Shown in pieces: positions 19,556 through 28,780 of a stretch of 64,000 nucleotides of DNA (positions within the stretch are counted from its first letter, which is position 1; each line of letters begins with the position of its first letter). The stretch spans positions 96,187-160,186 of the forward strand of contig NZ_FWFZ01000010.1 of assembly GCF_900172355.1 (NCBI RefSeq), read 5' to 3'. This DNA is from Roseisalinus antarcticus. GTDB taxonomy: Bacteria; Pseudomonadota; Alphaproteobacteria; Rhodobacterales; Rhodobacteraceae. A program made the translations under genes and the position numbers. The notes beneath the pieces are model-generated. The model was not told the DNA's origin. It made no database searches and was given only the letters and a program-made list of their open reading frames with translations.

Positions 19556-20284
19556 CTAGGCCCGCCGGTCGACCCGGGCCAGCTGCGGATCGCCCCCGGC
19601 GGCCTCGTCCCGGCGGGCCCGCGCGGCCACCACGAGTGCGCTGAAAAGCCGCCGCTGCCGGCGCTGGTAAAACAGGTGTTCGGGATGCCATTGCACCCCG
19701 ACGGTGAAGGGATCGCGCGTGCCCTCGACCGCCTGGACCATGCCGCCGGTATCCTCGGCCGCGATCTTCATCCCGCGCCCCAGGCGATCGACCGCCTGGG
19801 TGTGCAGCGCATTGACCCGCACCGCAGAGCCACCCAGCAGCTGGCGAAGCCGGGTCTGCGGACAGGTCCGGATCTCGCGGCGCGGCAGGATCGTCTTGTA
19901 GTGGCGGGCCTGCGGATACTGGCTCCAGGCGTCCTGATGCAGGGTCCCGCCCATGGCGACGTTCAGCATCTGCGCCCCGCGACAGATGCCGAGGACGGGC
20001 AGCCCCTCGTCGACCGCCGTTTCCGCCAGACGCCGTTCCAACGCGTCCCGGGCGGCATCGATCCGCGCCGTCGCCCGCAGCTCGCCGCCGTAGAGCTCGG
20101 CCGAGATGTCGTCGCCGCCGCCGATGATGAGCCCGTCGATCGTGTCGAGATCCGCGGGCCGCCCGGTGCCCCAGCGCACGGCGCGCCCGCCCGCAAGCCA
20201 GACGTTCAGCGCCACCAGCGGAAAAATCCGCCAGCCGGAGCGGCGCGAGGTGGTCACGCCGATGGTCGGGGTGGTCCTGGTCAT
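19556..20284 (-). CDS. Class-I glutamine amidotransferase-like peptidase C26
   Basis: A 242-residue gamma-glutamyl hydrolase-like protein. The triad is visible: C101 in LGICRGAQML, H200 and E202 in GVQWHPEH, and the IIGGGDDISAELYG loop typical of PuuD-like C26 enzymes is near residue 53. It starts inside the stop of the amidoligase gene (ATGA at 20281-20284), so the two are translationally coupled. Amidoligase plus class-I amidotransferase pairs are a known conserved neighbourhood, proposed to make and remove amide links on peptides or proteins. The frame upstream of the chosen start only shadows the partner gene. Confidence 0.85.
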   Translation of the reverse strand: MTRTTPTIGVTTSRRSGWRIFPLVALNVWLAGGRAVRWGTGRPADLDTIDGLIIGGGDDISAELYGGELRATARIDAARDALERRLAETAVDEGLPVLGICRGAQMLNVAMGGTLHQDAWSQYPQARHYKTILPRREIRTCPQTRLRQLLGGSAVRVNALHTQAVDRLGRGMKIAAEDTGGMVQAVEGTRDPFTVGVQWHPEHLFYQRRQRRLFSALVVAARARRDEAAGGDPQLARVDRRA

Positions 20285-21306
20285 TGCGGCGCCCCGGGAC
20301 CGCCTTCGGGCGCGAGCTGGGCGAGTGGACCCAGCGCCTCGGTCATCCTGTCCTGCCAGTCCTGGTGGGGCGGGCGCAGGGGGACGTTTTCGAAATCGCC
20401 GCGCAGGGCACAGAGGCGGGAAAGACAGTCCGGGTCTGCGGCAACCCTCTCTGCCAGGATCCAGCGCCGCCATTCGTAGCCCAGCGACCAGCCTGGGGTT
20501 CCGAACCGCGTCTCGGGCATCCTGTAGTGATAGGTCGGACGCGCCTTGACCGCCCCCGCCTCCGCCTGACGGCGCGCAAAGCGGTCGGGCGCGAGATGGG
20601 CATAGGCCGGCAGCAGGTCGAGCCCGTGGTTGCGATCCGAGATATGCGCGTCGACCGCGTCGAGCAGGTGGCCCAAGTCGGCATCGCCGCCCATTTCCGC
20701 CAGCGCATCCACGAAGGCGCCCGGAAAGATCCGCGTGAACGGCAGCACCCGGCGGCTGACATCGAGCGGATCTCTCGCCCGCAACCAGGGCTCCAGCAGG
20801 GCGAAGGCGAGCGCTGTGCGCGGCATGTCCGTCCCGTTCTCAGGGTCCGCCAGTTCGACATTCAGATGCAGCCCGAAGCCATAGAGCAGCCCGTCGCGGG
20901 AGCCCGACGCCCCGGCGTCCGACAGCGCGTCCATCATCCGCTCCACCAGCGGCAGCCGGGACCGGGCAAGCGGCTCGGTCACGATCTCGAGCGGCACCAC
21001 GCGGCGGGCGATATCGACGGCAAGCTCGGCGCCCTCCGACGTCGCCTCCGGCCGCAGACGCGTGTCCAGGTAGAGGTCCAGGCCGCCGATCCGGCTGTCC
21101 TCCAGCCGCCATTGTCCAGCCTTCGGGTGCGAGAGGTCGCCCCCAAGGCAGTCCCGCAGGATCGCCGCCGCGGGTTCGTCGTCGAGGTCGCCGAACTCGA
21201 TCTCGATCCCCGTTCTGCGCCCGTCCTTGCGCTCGTCGCCATCGGCGCCCGGCAGTGGCGGGAAAGCGTCGAGCGCCAGGGCGGTCTCTGTCACATTCTG
21301 GTCCAT
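20281..21306 (-). CDS. Amidoligase-family enzyme (glutamine synthetase-like fold)
   Basis: A 341-residue protein of the putative amidoligase family (Amidoligase_2). The first-strand motif TGIEIEFGD (residues 32-40) supplies the metal-binding acidic residues, and GFGLHLNVEL further on matches the family His-x-Asn strand. These are COOH-NH2 ligases predicted to act on amino acids or peptides with ATP. The gene is coupled to a C26 amidotransferase by a four-base overlap. No substrate carrier or peptide gene is seen nearby, so the target is unknown. Confidence 0.8.
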   Translation of the reverse strand: MDQNVTETALALDAFPPLPGADGDERKDGRRTGIEIEFGDLDDEPAAAILRDCLGGDLSHPKAGQWRLEDSRIGGLDLYLDTRLRPEATSEGAELAVDIARRVVPLEIVTEPLARSRLPLVERMMDALSDAGASGSRDGLLYGFGLHLNVELADPENGTDMPRTALAFALLEPWLRARDPLDVSRRVLPFTRIFPGAFVDALAEMGGDADLGHLLDAVDAHISDRNHGLDLLPAYAHLAPDRFARRQAEAGAVKARPTYHYRMPETRFGTPGWSLGYEWRRWILAERVAADPDCLSRLCALRGDFENVPLRPPHQDWQDRMTEALGPLAQLAPEGGPGAPQ

Positions 21307-21774
21307 GACGGGGGAACGCGAAGGCCCGCACCGAAGTTCCGATGGCGGGTACCCCCAAGAGCGGTCCTGACCCCTAACTTCATACCATCAAGTTACTTTT
21401 CAGAATCTACCGTCAAGATTTCCGCCTCAGTGCCCCCGGCCTGACAGCCCGAATCCCGCCCCTGCTCCGCGCGGCGGACCGGAGGGCTTTCGACGCGCAG
21501 AACGGCGCCGGCCGATTCAAGAGAATGCCCGATTTTTGCGCGGCATGCCTGAAAGGCGGGCCGCCTCTCTATCCCGCCCCGGAAACCGCCGCGAAATTCC
21601 GACAATGCCCGACATCTTGCACCCGCAGCATTGACTTTGCCCCCGTTGAACACATCGTTTACGACATGAATGGTACGTAAGCGACAAATATCGAAGGCCC
21701 CGCGAGACCTTCGCAAAGCCCCGGGCTAACCCCCCAGTGGACAATATTTCGCTTTTCTGGATCCGAGGACATCA
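21307..21774. other. 468-base divergent intergenic region
   Basis: Lies between the amidoligase gene and the glucosylglycerol operon, which diverge. It contains AT-richer stretches around 21375-21420 and a TTGACT at 21631 that could be a -35 box for the rightward operon, plus a short CGAAGG/CCTTCG hairpin near 21690-21710. The small open frames here have no support as genes. Confidence 0.4.
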
Positions 21775-22917
21775 ATGAAAGATCAAGTCGTCTCTGGCGC
21801 TCCGTCGTCCTTTCCTGCGCATCCCTACCGCAAGGCCGCCGTCATCGGCGCCGGCTCCTGGGGGACCGCGCTGGCCGTCACCATGGCGCGGGCGGGCTGT
21901 GCCGTCTCGATCTACGGACGCGATCCGGAAGTGATCGCCGAGATGAACACGAAATCCACGACCGAACGCTTTCTGCCCGGCGTGTCGCTGCCCGGGAACC
22001 TCACCGGCGTCACCGACATGGCGCAGGCGTTGGAGGGGGCAGAGGCGGTGCTGATCGTCGTCCCCTCGCGCAGTGTCCGCGAGGTCTCGAGGCAGGTCGC
22101 CGAACACGTGCCCGCCGGCATCCCCATCGCCGTCTGCGCCAAGGGGATCGAGCCGGACACCGGCCTTCTGATGACCCAGGTCGCCGAGCAGGAGCTGAAC
22201 GGCCACCCGATCGGCTGCCTTTCTGGCCCGACCTTCGCGCTGGAGACGGCCCTGGGCCATCCGACGGCGGCCACCGCGGCTTTTCCGTTCTCCTATGGCG
22301 ACCGGCTGAAGCCCCACGACAGCCCGGCCGTCCGCCTGGCGGTGTCGCTGTCCACGGAAAGCTTCCGCGTCTACGTCTCCGACGACCTGGTCGGGGTCGA
22401 GATCGGCGGCGCGGTCAAGAACATCATCGCGATCGCCTGCGGCCTGATGACCGGCGCGGGCTTTGCCGAGAATACACGCGCCGCACTGATCACCCGCGGC
22501 CTCGACGAGATGAAGGCCCTGGCCGAGGCGCTCGGCGGGCGGCGCGAGACGGTGACCGGCCTGTCCGGGATCGGCGACCTCGCGCTGACCTGTTCCAGCG
22601 CCACGTCGCGTAACATGGCACTGGGCCAGCAGCTGGGCGAGGGCCTGTCCCGCGCGCAATGCTTCGAGGGCAAGCCCGTCGTCGTGGAAGGCGAGCTCAA
22701 CGCCATATCGGTGACGGACCTCGCCCGCAGCCTCAAGGTCGCCATGCCGATCTGAGAAACAGTGCGCTCGATCCTCCATGACGGCGCCGGCCTCGGCAAG
22801 GCCTTCGCCAGCCTCTGGGCCCGCCCGATCGAGGCGGAACCCCGGGCCATGGACCTGTCATTCGACCACCCCGCAACAGAACAAGACATTGCAACATTTG
22901 CAGAAAGGATCTCATGA
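21775..22917 (+). pseudogene. gpsA: GpsA-type glycerol-3-phosphate dehydrogenase with an in-frame TGA
   Basis: The frame encodes a NAD(P)-dependent sn-glycerol-3-phosphate dehydrogenase: Rossmann motif VIGAGSWGTALA at residues 23-34, CAKGIEPDTG, and the active-site Lys segment GGAVKNIIAIACG. A TGA at 22753-22755 follows MPI, giving a 326-residue product. In the same frame GpsA-like sequence goes on (ETVRSILHDGAGLGKAFASL) for 53 codons to a TGA at 22915-22917 that overlaps the next ATG. Both the homology and the ATGA coupling show that the original gene was 380 codons. A nonsense mutation (for example from TGC or TGG), a sequencing error or readthrough are possible. The product would supply glycerol-3-phosphate to GgpS. 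About 20 residues at the N-terminus exceed the usual family length. Confidence 0.8.
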
Positions 22918-23690
22918 ACCGGCGCGAAAAATTCGGTGTATCTGACATATCCGACAAGGACTTCGTCCTCGCAACCGACCTAGATGGCACCTTCCTCGGG
23001 GGATCGGACGAGCAGAGGAAGAGCCTCTATTCCTGGATAGAGACCAACCGGAGCCGCGTCGGACTGATCTTCGTGACCGGGCGCGATCCTGGCTTCATCC
23101 ATGACCTGACGCGCAAGATGGGCGTGCCGCGCCCCGATTTCGTGATCGCGGACGTGGGGACCACCATCGCCACGATGGACCGGAACCACATCGTCTCTCC
23201 GATCCCCGAGCTGGAGGAAGAGATCGCGGTCGCTTGGGGCGACGCCGGGTCCAAGGCGCAATTCGCGCTGACCGGCGCGGCCGGGCTCAGGCTGCAGTCG
23301 ACCCTGTTCCGCTACCGGCTGAGCTACGACATGGACCCGGCGCTGTTCGACGAGGCCGCGGTCGACACGATCGCGGAGCTCGGCCTCGACACGATCGTGT
23401 CTGACAACCGCTTTTTCGATGTCCTGCCGAAAGGGGTCAGCAAGGGCCCCTCGCTGCTGCGCCTTCTGACGCACCTGGGCATCGACAACCGGCGCGTCCT
23501 GGTGGCCGGCGACACCATGAACGACCTGACCATGTTGAAGATGGGCCTGCCGGCGGTGGCCGTCGGCGGATCCGAGCCGGCGCTGATCGACGAGGTGGAA
23601 GACCTGGAGCACGTCTACGCGGCACAGGCCGAGGGCGCCGCCGGGATCGCCGAGGCGATCCTGCACCACAACCTCTTCACTGCCGACTGA
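22914..23690 (+). CDS. HAD phosphatase, probable glucosylglycerol-phosphate phosphatase
   Basis: A 258-residue HAD-superfamily hydrolase of the sucrose-phosphatase/Cof type. Motif I is TDLDGTF (D22, D24), motif II FVTGRD, motif III the Lys of LPKGVSKGPS, and motif IV AGDTMNDLTML. It lies between the gpsA-like gene and ggpS, 12 bases upstream of ggpS. Removal of phosphate from glucosylglycerol-phosphate is the step otherwise missing, so this is the likely GgpP equivalent. Cyanobacterial GgpP is a different length and only distantly related, so the assignment rests mainly on context. Confidence 0.8.
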   Translation: MNRREKFGVSDISDKDFVLATDLDGTFLGGSDEQRKSLYSWIETNRSRVGLIFVTGRDPGFIHDLTRKMGVPRPDFVIADVGTTIATMDRNHIVSPIPELEEEIAVAWGDAGSKAQFALTGAAGLRLQSTLFRYRLSYDMDPALFDEAAVDTIAELGLDTIVSDNRFFDVLPKGVSKGPSLLRLLTHLGIDNRRVLVAGDTMNDLTMLKMGLPAVAVGGSEPALIDEVEDLEHVYAAQAEGAAGIAEAILHHNLFTAD

Positions 23691-23702
23691 AAGGACCGTC
23701 CC

Positions 23703-25193
23703 ATGTCATCCGAAATGGTCATCGTGTACCATCGCCAGCCCTACGAGGAAGTCGAGGAAAACGGCAAGATCGTCCTGCGCGAGAACAAAAGCCCGAACGG
23801 GATCGTGCCGACGCTCAAGGGGTTTTTCGGCAAGGTCAATCACGGCGCCTGGATCGCCTGGAAGCTGGCCGACGATCCCGACAATCCTGATTTCGAACGA
23901 CGGATCGAGATCGACGACGATTACGGCAGCTACTCGGTGTCACGCCTGGCCCTGTCCGAGGACCAGGTGCGCGAATTCTACCACGTCACCTCGAAAGAGG
24001 CGTTCTGGCCGATCCTGCACGGCTTCAAGGAGCGCTACAATTACGACCCTGTGGACTGGGCCAACTTCCAGTCCGTCAATCGCCGCTTTGCGCAGGCGGC
24101 CGCCGAAGAGGCGGCAGAAGGGGCGCTCGTCTGGGTTCACGATTACAACCTGTGGCTCGTCCCCGGGTATCTGCGCGAGATGCGCCCCGATGTCAGGATC
24201 GCCTTCTTCCACCACACGCCGTTCCCGTCCTCGGACATCTTCAACCTGCTGCCCTGGCGGCGCGAGATCATCGCGAGCCTTCTGGCCTGCGACGACGTGG
24301 GCTTTCACATCCCGCGCTATGCCGCGAATTTCGTCTCGGTTGCCAGCAGCCTGTTCGACGTGGAAGTCATCGAGCGCAAGCAGGTCCCCGAGAAGTGGAT
24401 CTCGGACGGGGCCGCGCTGACCGAACGGACCTGGCCCAACGCCATCCGGTGCGACGACCATGACGTGGCTGTCAGCGTCACGCCGGTAGGGGTCGACATC
24501 GGCTATATCGACGACATCGCCCGCTCCGAGGAGACGGCTGTCCAGACCAAGCGGATTAAGGAAGAGACGGACGAGGTGAAGCTGATCCTGTCGGTCGGCC
24601 GCACCGATTACACCAAGGGCGGCATCGAGCAGCTGGCGAGCTTCGAGCGGATCCTGGAGTTCAACCCCGAGCTGCGCGGCAAGGTCCGCCTGATGCATGT
24701 CTCGGTCGCGGCAAACCGCAACATGGCCGCCTACGAAGAGATCCAGACCGAGATGGAGCAGATCGTCGGGCGGGTGAATGGCCGCTTCGGCACGCTGGAA
24801 TGGCAGCCGGTCACCTTCATCTCGCGCGCTATCCCGTTCACCCGGCTCGTGTCCTACTACCAATCGGCGGACGTGGCCTGGATCACGCCCCTCGCGGACG
24901 GCATGAACCTCGTCGCCAAGGAGTTCATCGCCTCGCGGATCGATGGGGGCGGTGTGCTGGTGCTCTCTGAATTCGCGGGCGCCGCGGTGGAACTGGCGGA
25001 TGCGATCATCACCAATCCGTTCTCTTACAGGGCCATGGACCTGACGATCCTGAGCGCATTGGAGCTGCCGGAGCTAGAAGCCCGCCAGCGGATGAAGGGC
25101 CTGCGCAAGGCCGTGCAGGAAACCGACGTGCGCGGCTGGATGCCGGGGACACTGAAGATGCGAAGCGACGAGAACAGCGAAAGCGCGGCCTGA
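23703..25193 (+). CDS. ggpS: Glucosylglycerol-phosphate synthase
   Basis: A 496-residue GT20 glycosyltransferase. It shares with trehalose-phosphate synthases the [15 protein letters not shown] motif, the phosphate/nucleotide-binding [10 protein letters not shown], and the C-terminal [13 protein letters not shown]. The N-terminal part and the loops (for example [14 protein letters not shown] in place of the OtsA pattern) fit GgpS, which joins ADP-glucose to glycerol-3-phosphate. The product, after dephosphorylation, is the compatible solute glucosylglycerol. It ends the operon. Together with the upstream glgB (ADP-glucose/glycogen metabolism) and the hydrolase it forms a full osmolyte set. 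Confidence 0.93.
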   Translation: MSSEMVIVYHRQPYEEVEENGKIVLRENKSPNGIVPTLKGFFGKVNHGAWIAWKLADDPDNPDFERRIEIDDDYGSYSVSRLALSEDQVREFYHVTSKEAFWPILHGFKERYNYDPVDWANFQSVNRRFAQAAAEEAAEGALVWVHDYNLWLVPGYLREMRPDVRIAFFHHTPFPSSDIFNLLPWRREIIASLLACDDVGFHIPRYAANFVSVASSLFDVEVIERKQVPEKWISDGAALTERTWPNAIRCDDHDVAVSVTPVGVDIGYIDDIARSEETAVQTKRIKEETDEVKLILSVGRTDYTKGGIEQLASFERILEFNPELRGKVRLMHVSVAANRNMAAYEEIQTEMEQIVGRVNGRFGTLEWQPVTFISRAIPFTRLVSYYQSADVAWITPLADGMNLVAKEFIASRIDGGGVLVLSEFAGAAVELADAIITNPFSYRAMDLTILSALELPELEARQRMKGLRKAVQETDVRGWMPGTLKMRSDENSESAA

Positions 25194-25206
25194 CGCCGAC
25201 GCGCCC

Positions 25207-25229
25207 GCCGGGGCCGGATCGGCCCCGGC
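25207..25229. terminator. GC hairpin after ggpS
   Basis: A 10-bp perfect stem (GCCGGGGCCG / CGGCCCCGGC) with a 3-base loop, 14 bases after the ggpS stop. It has no T-run on either side, so its efficiency as a terminator is uncertain. It also lies at the 3' end of the convergent rhamnose operon. Confidence 0.5.
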
Positions 25230-25302
25230 AGAGGACATTGCCCGCCAGGCCCCCGAACCGCACCCCCAAGGGTGCCGTCGGGGCAGGCCGGGCGCGTAAC
25301 CG

Positions 25303-25317
25303 CCCCCCCCCCCCCCC
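25303..25317. repeat. Homopolymer tract of 15 C
   Basis: An unbroken run of 15 cytosines in the 129-base gap between the convergent ggpS and rhaI genes, five bases from the rhaI stop. It could vary in length by slippage, or the length may be a sequencing estimate. It is not in a coding frame. Confidence 0.9.
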
Positions 25318-25322
25318 AGAAA

Positions 25323-26597
25323 TCAGACGATGCCGCCGCCCGCCCCGCTGACCGCCGGACGCTCTGCCGCGACCGCGGCGCGGTAGCCTGACGCGCGGTA
25401 GGCCGCGACCGGGTCGATGGCGCCGCCCGCTTCGAAGCGGGCCATCGCCAGGATCGGCTCCACATCCGTGCGGAACCCGGCCTTGAGCAGGGTGGTCGCC
25501 ATCAGCGCGTCATTCGCCTCCTGACATTCCGCCAGCGCCGCGCGATCCACCAACAGTGCCTGGGCATAGGCCCGCTGCACCTCTGTGGCCGAGACCATCA
25601 GGCTCTCGATCGGATCGGTGACGTTGTGGCTTTGATCGAGCATGTGCATCGGGTTGAAATCCGGGTTGTGCGCGGCCTCGACCAGCTCGTTGAACACCAG
25701 GAACAGGCGATAGGGGTCGATGCTGCCGGTATCGAGGTCGTCGTCCCCGTACTTGCTGTCGTTGAAGTGGAACCCCCCGAGTTTGCCGAACTGGGTCAGC
25801 CGGGCGACGATCATCTCGATGTTCACGGTCGGCGCGTGGTGGCCGAGGTCCACGAGGCACTTGGCCTTGTCCCCCAGTTGCTGCGCGATCAGCAGGTTGG
25901 TGCCCCAATCCTGCACCACCGTGGAATAGAACGCGGGCTCGTAGATCTTGTGTTCGGTCAGCAGCGTCCAGTCGTCCGGCAGGGCGTCGTAGACCGTGCG
26001 TGTGGCGTCGAGATAGCGTTCGAACTGGCGGGTGAAGTTGGTCTGGCCAGGGAAGTTGGACCCGTCCCCGATCCAGATCGTCAGCGCCTTCGACCCGATC
26101 TGCCGGCCAAGCTCGATACAGGCGATGTTGTGGTCGATCGCCTGCCGGCGCGTGGCCGCATCCGTGTGCGAGAGCGATCCGAACTTGTAGCTGAGCGCCT
26201 GGTCGGGCTGGTCTTGGAAGGTGTTGGAATTCATCGCGTCGAACGTCAGCCCGACCTCTTGCGCCTTGCTGTTGAGGTCCGCCGCCGGCTGCGCATCCCA
26301 CGGGATATGCAGCGACACCGAGGGCGTCGCCCGGGTCAGCTTATGGATCACGCCGCAATCTTCGAGCTTGTCGAAGATGTCGCGCGGCTCTCCGGGGCCG
26401 GGAAAGCGGGCAAATCGGGTGCCGCCGGTGCCGACGCCCCAGCTGGGCACCGCGACACCGTAGCCCGCCACCTTCGCCTTGATCGCCGCGATGTCGATCC
26501 CGCGCCGGTCCAGATGCGCGCCCAGCGCCTCGTAATCGGCCGAGAGCCGTCCCTCGGCGGTGTCGTTGGCCGCCGCGATCCTGTCTGGATGTATCAT
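25323..26597 (-). CDS. rhaI: L-rhamnose isomerase
   Basis: A 424-residue TIM-barrel sugar isomerase of the RhaI branch found in rhizobia and Pseudomonas. Metal-binding segments are visible: TEHKIYEPAFYS (Glu), CLVDLGHHAPT (Asp/His), GGFHFNDSKYGDDDLD (His/Asp). It converts L-rhamnose to L-rhamnulose in the cytoplasm. It follows rhaD by 13 bases on the same strand. The product length and motifs are intact. Confidence 0.93.
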   Translation of the reverse strand: MIHPDRIAAANDTAEGRLSADYEALGAHLDRRGIDIAAIKAKVAGYGVAVPSWGVGTGGTRFARFPGPGEPRDIFDKLEDCGVIHKLTRATPSVSLHIPWDAQPAADLNSKAQEVGLTFDAMNSNTFQDQPDQALSYKFGSLSHTDAATRRQAIDHNIACIELGRQIGSKALTIWIGDGSNFPGQTNFTRQFERYLDATRTVYDALPDDWTLLTEHKIYEPAFYSTVVQDWGTNLLIAQQLGDKAKCLVDLGHHAPTVNIEMIVARLTQFGKLGGFHFNDSKYGDDDLDTGSIDPYRLFLVFNELVEAAHNPDFNPMHMLDQSHNVTDPIESLMVSATEVQRAYAQALLVDRAALAECQEANDALMATTLLKAGFRTDVEPILAMARFEAGGAIDPVAAYRASGYRAAVAAERPAVSGAGGGIV

Positions 26598-26610
26598 GAA
26601 ACCCTCCCCT

Positions 26611-28713
26611 TCAGCGCGTGAACGCCTGGACGTTGCCTGCGTCCACGTTGATGATGTTGCCCGTCGATTTCGACGAGAGATCCGAGGCCAGGAAATACGC
26701 GGCCTCCGCGATGTCCTCGGGCAGAACGGACCGCTTGAGCATGGAGCGTTCGCGGTACATCTCCTCCAGCCCGTCCTTGTCGGTGCCGTAGGTGCCTGCG
26801 CGCTGGTCCAGCCATTCGCCCTGCCAGATCTTGGAGCCCTTGAGCACCGCGTCCGGGTTGACCACGTTCACCCGCACCCCCATCGGCGCCCCTTCGAGCG
26901 CGAGGCACCGCGCGAGGTGAATCTCCGACGCCTTGGCCGTGCAATAGGCCGAGGCATTGGGTGACGCGGCCAGCCCGTTCTTGGAGGCGACGAAGACCAC
27001 CGCCCCGCCGATGTCCTGCGCCCGGAACAGCTTGAACGCTTCGCGGCTGACCAGGAAATAGCCCGTCGACAGGATCGCCATGTTGCGGTTCCACAGCTCC
27101 AGCGTCGTGTCCTCGACCGGAGCCGAACTGGCGATGCCCGCGTTCGAGACCAGGATGTCGACGCCGCCGAACTCGGTGGCGGTCTCGGCATAGGCCGCGG
27201 CCACGGCGGCCTCGTCGGTCACGTTCATGGTGACAATGCGCACGACGTCCGGGGAGAAACGCGCCTTGAGATTGTCGGCGGTTTCGGCAAGGGCCGCGTC
27301 GTCGATATCGGCGAGCATCACGCAGGCCCCTTCGCGCAGATAGCGTTCCGCCGTGGCCGAGCCGATGCCGCCCGCGCCGCCCGTCACCAGCGCCACCCGT
27401 CCGGCCATGGATTTGGGCGCGGGCATCCGTTGCAGCTTTGCCTCTTCCAGCAGCCAGTATTCGATGTCGAAGGCCTCCTGTTCAGGCAGGCCCCGGTATT
27501 CAGACACCGCGTCTGCGCCGCGCATCACGTTGATTGCGTTGACGTAGAACTCGCCCGAGATCCGCGCCGTCGCCTTGTCCCTGGCGAAGGTGATCATACC
27601 GACGCCAGGCACCAGGTAGACCACCGCGTTCGGATCGCGCAGGGCCGGGCTGTCGTCATGTTTGCAGCGGTCGTAGTAGGCCTTGTAGTCCTCGCGATAG
27701 GCCGCGACCGCGTCGGCAAGGCCGGCCAGCGTGGCCTCCACGTCCGGCGTTGCGGGGTCGAACCCGACCACCAGCGGCCGGATCTTGGTGCGCAGGAAGT
27801 GGTCGGGGCAGGACGTGCCGAGCGCGGCCAGCCGTTCCATGTCGGCGGCATTGACGAATTCCAGCACCGCGTCGCTGTCGTTGAAATGGCCAACCATGTG
27901 CTGGGCGCCCGAGACCATCCCCCGGATCGCGGGCATCAGCCGGGCCGCGGTCGCGCGCCGCTCCGCCGCTGGCAGGCTTTGGTGCACCGCCCCGCCGAAG
28001 GCCGCCTTGCCGGCGGTTTCCTGGGCGAACCAGTCCATGGCCTTCTGGATGATCTCGAGCGTCAAGTCATAGCATTCCCTGGCGTCGTCCGACCAGGTGA
28101 ACAGCCCGTGGCTTTCCAGCACGACGCCCTTCGCCTCGGGGTTCTTCGCGCAGAAATCCGACAGCCAGAGGCCCAGCTCGTAGCCCGGCCGTTTCCACGG
28201 CAGCCAGCCGATATCGTCGCCGAAGATCTTCCGCGTCAGCGCCTTGCTGTCCTTTGCCGCGGCGATCGCGATGATCGCGTCCGGATGCATGTGGTCGACG
28301 TGTTTCGCCGGCACATAGGCATGCAGCGGGGTGTCGATGCTGGCCGCGCGCGGGTTCAGGTTGAAGGTGCAATGGGGCAGGAAGCCCACCATCTCGTCCT
28401 CGAACCCGGGCCCGCGATAGACCCCGCGCAGGGCGTTCAGCTTGTCCATGTAGAGCGTCGCGAACCCGTCCATCCGGATCGAGCCCACGTCGCCGCCCGA
28501 GCCCTTGACCCAGAGCACCTCGACGGCCTCGCCGGTCAGCGGGTCGGTTTCCATTGCCTTGGCCGAGGTGTTTCCCCCGCCGTAATTCGTGATTCTCTTG
28601 TCCGATCCCAGAAGGTTGGACCGATAGAGCAGCTTCTCCGGCTCGCTCATCGCGGCGGCGCGGCCAACGTCCCATTTGTTTTCAAGACGTTGGCTTTGGG
28701 GCATTGGGGTCAT
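26611..28713 (-). CDS. rhaD: Rhamnulose-1-phosphate aldolase / short-chain dehydrogenase fusion
   Basis: A 700-residue bifunctional protein. The N-terminal class II aldolase domain (about residues 20-400, with GGGNTSAK and HMHPDAIIAIAA for substrate and zinc binding) splits rhamnulose-1-phosphate into DHAP and L-lactaldehyde. The C-terminal SDR domain (about 430-700, NAD motif TGGAGGIGSATA, catalytic YCTAK) oxidises lactaldehyde. The start beginning MTPMPQSQ is preferred because a GGAG site lies six bases upstream; two earlier in-frame ATGs are weaker. The gene is read first in the leftward rha unit, divergent from rhaR. Confidence 0.93.
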   Translation of the reverse strand: MTPMPQSQRLENKWDVGRAAAMSEPEKLLYRSNLLGSDKRITNYGGGNTSAKAMETDPLTGEAVEVLWVKGSGGDVGSIRMDGFATLYMDKLNALRGVYRGPGFEDEMVGFLPHCTFNLNPRAASIDTPLHAYVPAKHVDHMHPDAIIAIAAAKDSKALTRKIFGDDIGWLPWKRPGYELGLWLSDFCAKNPEAKGVVLESHGLFTWSDDARECYDLTLEIIQKAMDWFAQETAGKAAFGGAVHQSLPAAERRATAARLMPAIRGMVSGAQHMVGHFNDSDAVLEFVNAADMERLAALGTSCPDHFLRTKIRPLVVGFDPATPDVEATLAGLADAVAAYREDYKAYYDRCKHDDSPALRDPNAVVYLVPGVGMITFARDKATARISGEFYVNAINVMRGADAVSEYRGLPEQEAFDIEYWLLEEAKLQRMPAPKSMAGRVALVTGGAGGIGSATAERYLREGACVMLADIDDAALAETADNLKARFSPDVVRIVTMNVTDEAAVAAAYAETATEFGGVDILVSNAGIASSAPVEDTTLELWNRNMAILSTGYFLVSREAFKLFRAQDIGGAVVFVASKNGLAASPNASAYCTAKASEIHLARCLALEGAPMGVRVNVVNPDAVLKGSKIWQGEWLDQRAGTYGTDKDGLEEMYRERSMLKRSVLPEDIAEAAYFLASDLSSKSTGNIINVDAGNVQAFTR

Positions 28714-28780
28714 TTGTGTCTCCATGGGCGACGGAAAACGGCGCGGATTTCGCCGACAAGCTGTCCCTGAAATCATCGCC

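Noticed and set aside
21393..21716. 107-codon leftward frame in the 468-base gap before the gpsA-like gene
   Set aside because: No ribosome site, no recognisable features, and average composition for a chance frame in GC-rich DNA.
22753..22755. TGA as a selenocysteine codon
   Set aside because: GpsA has no known selenocysteine at this place and no SECIS-like hairpin is evident directly after the codon; mutation or sequencing error is more likely.
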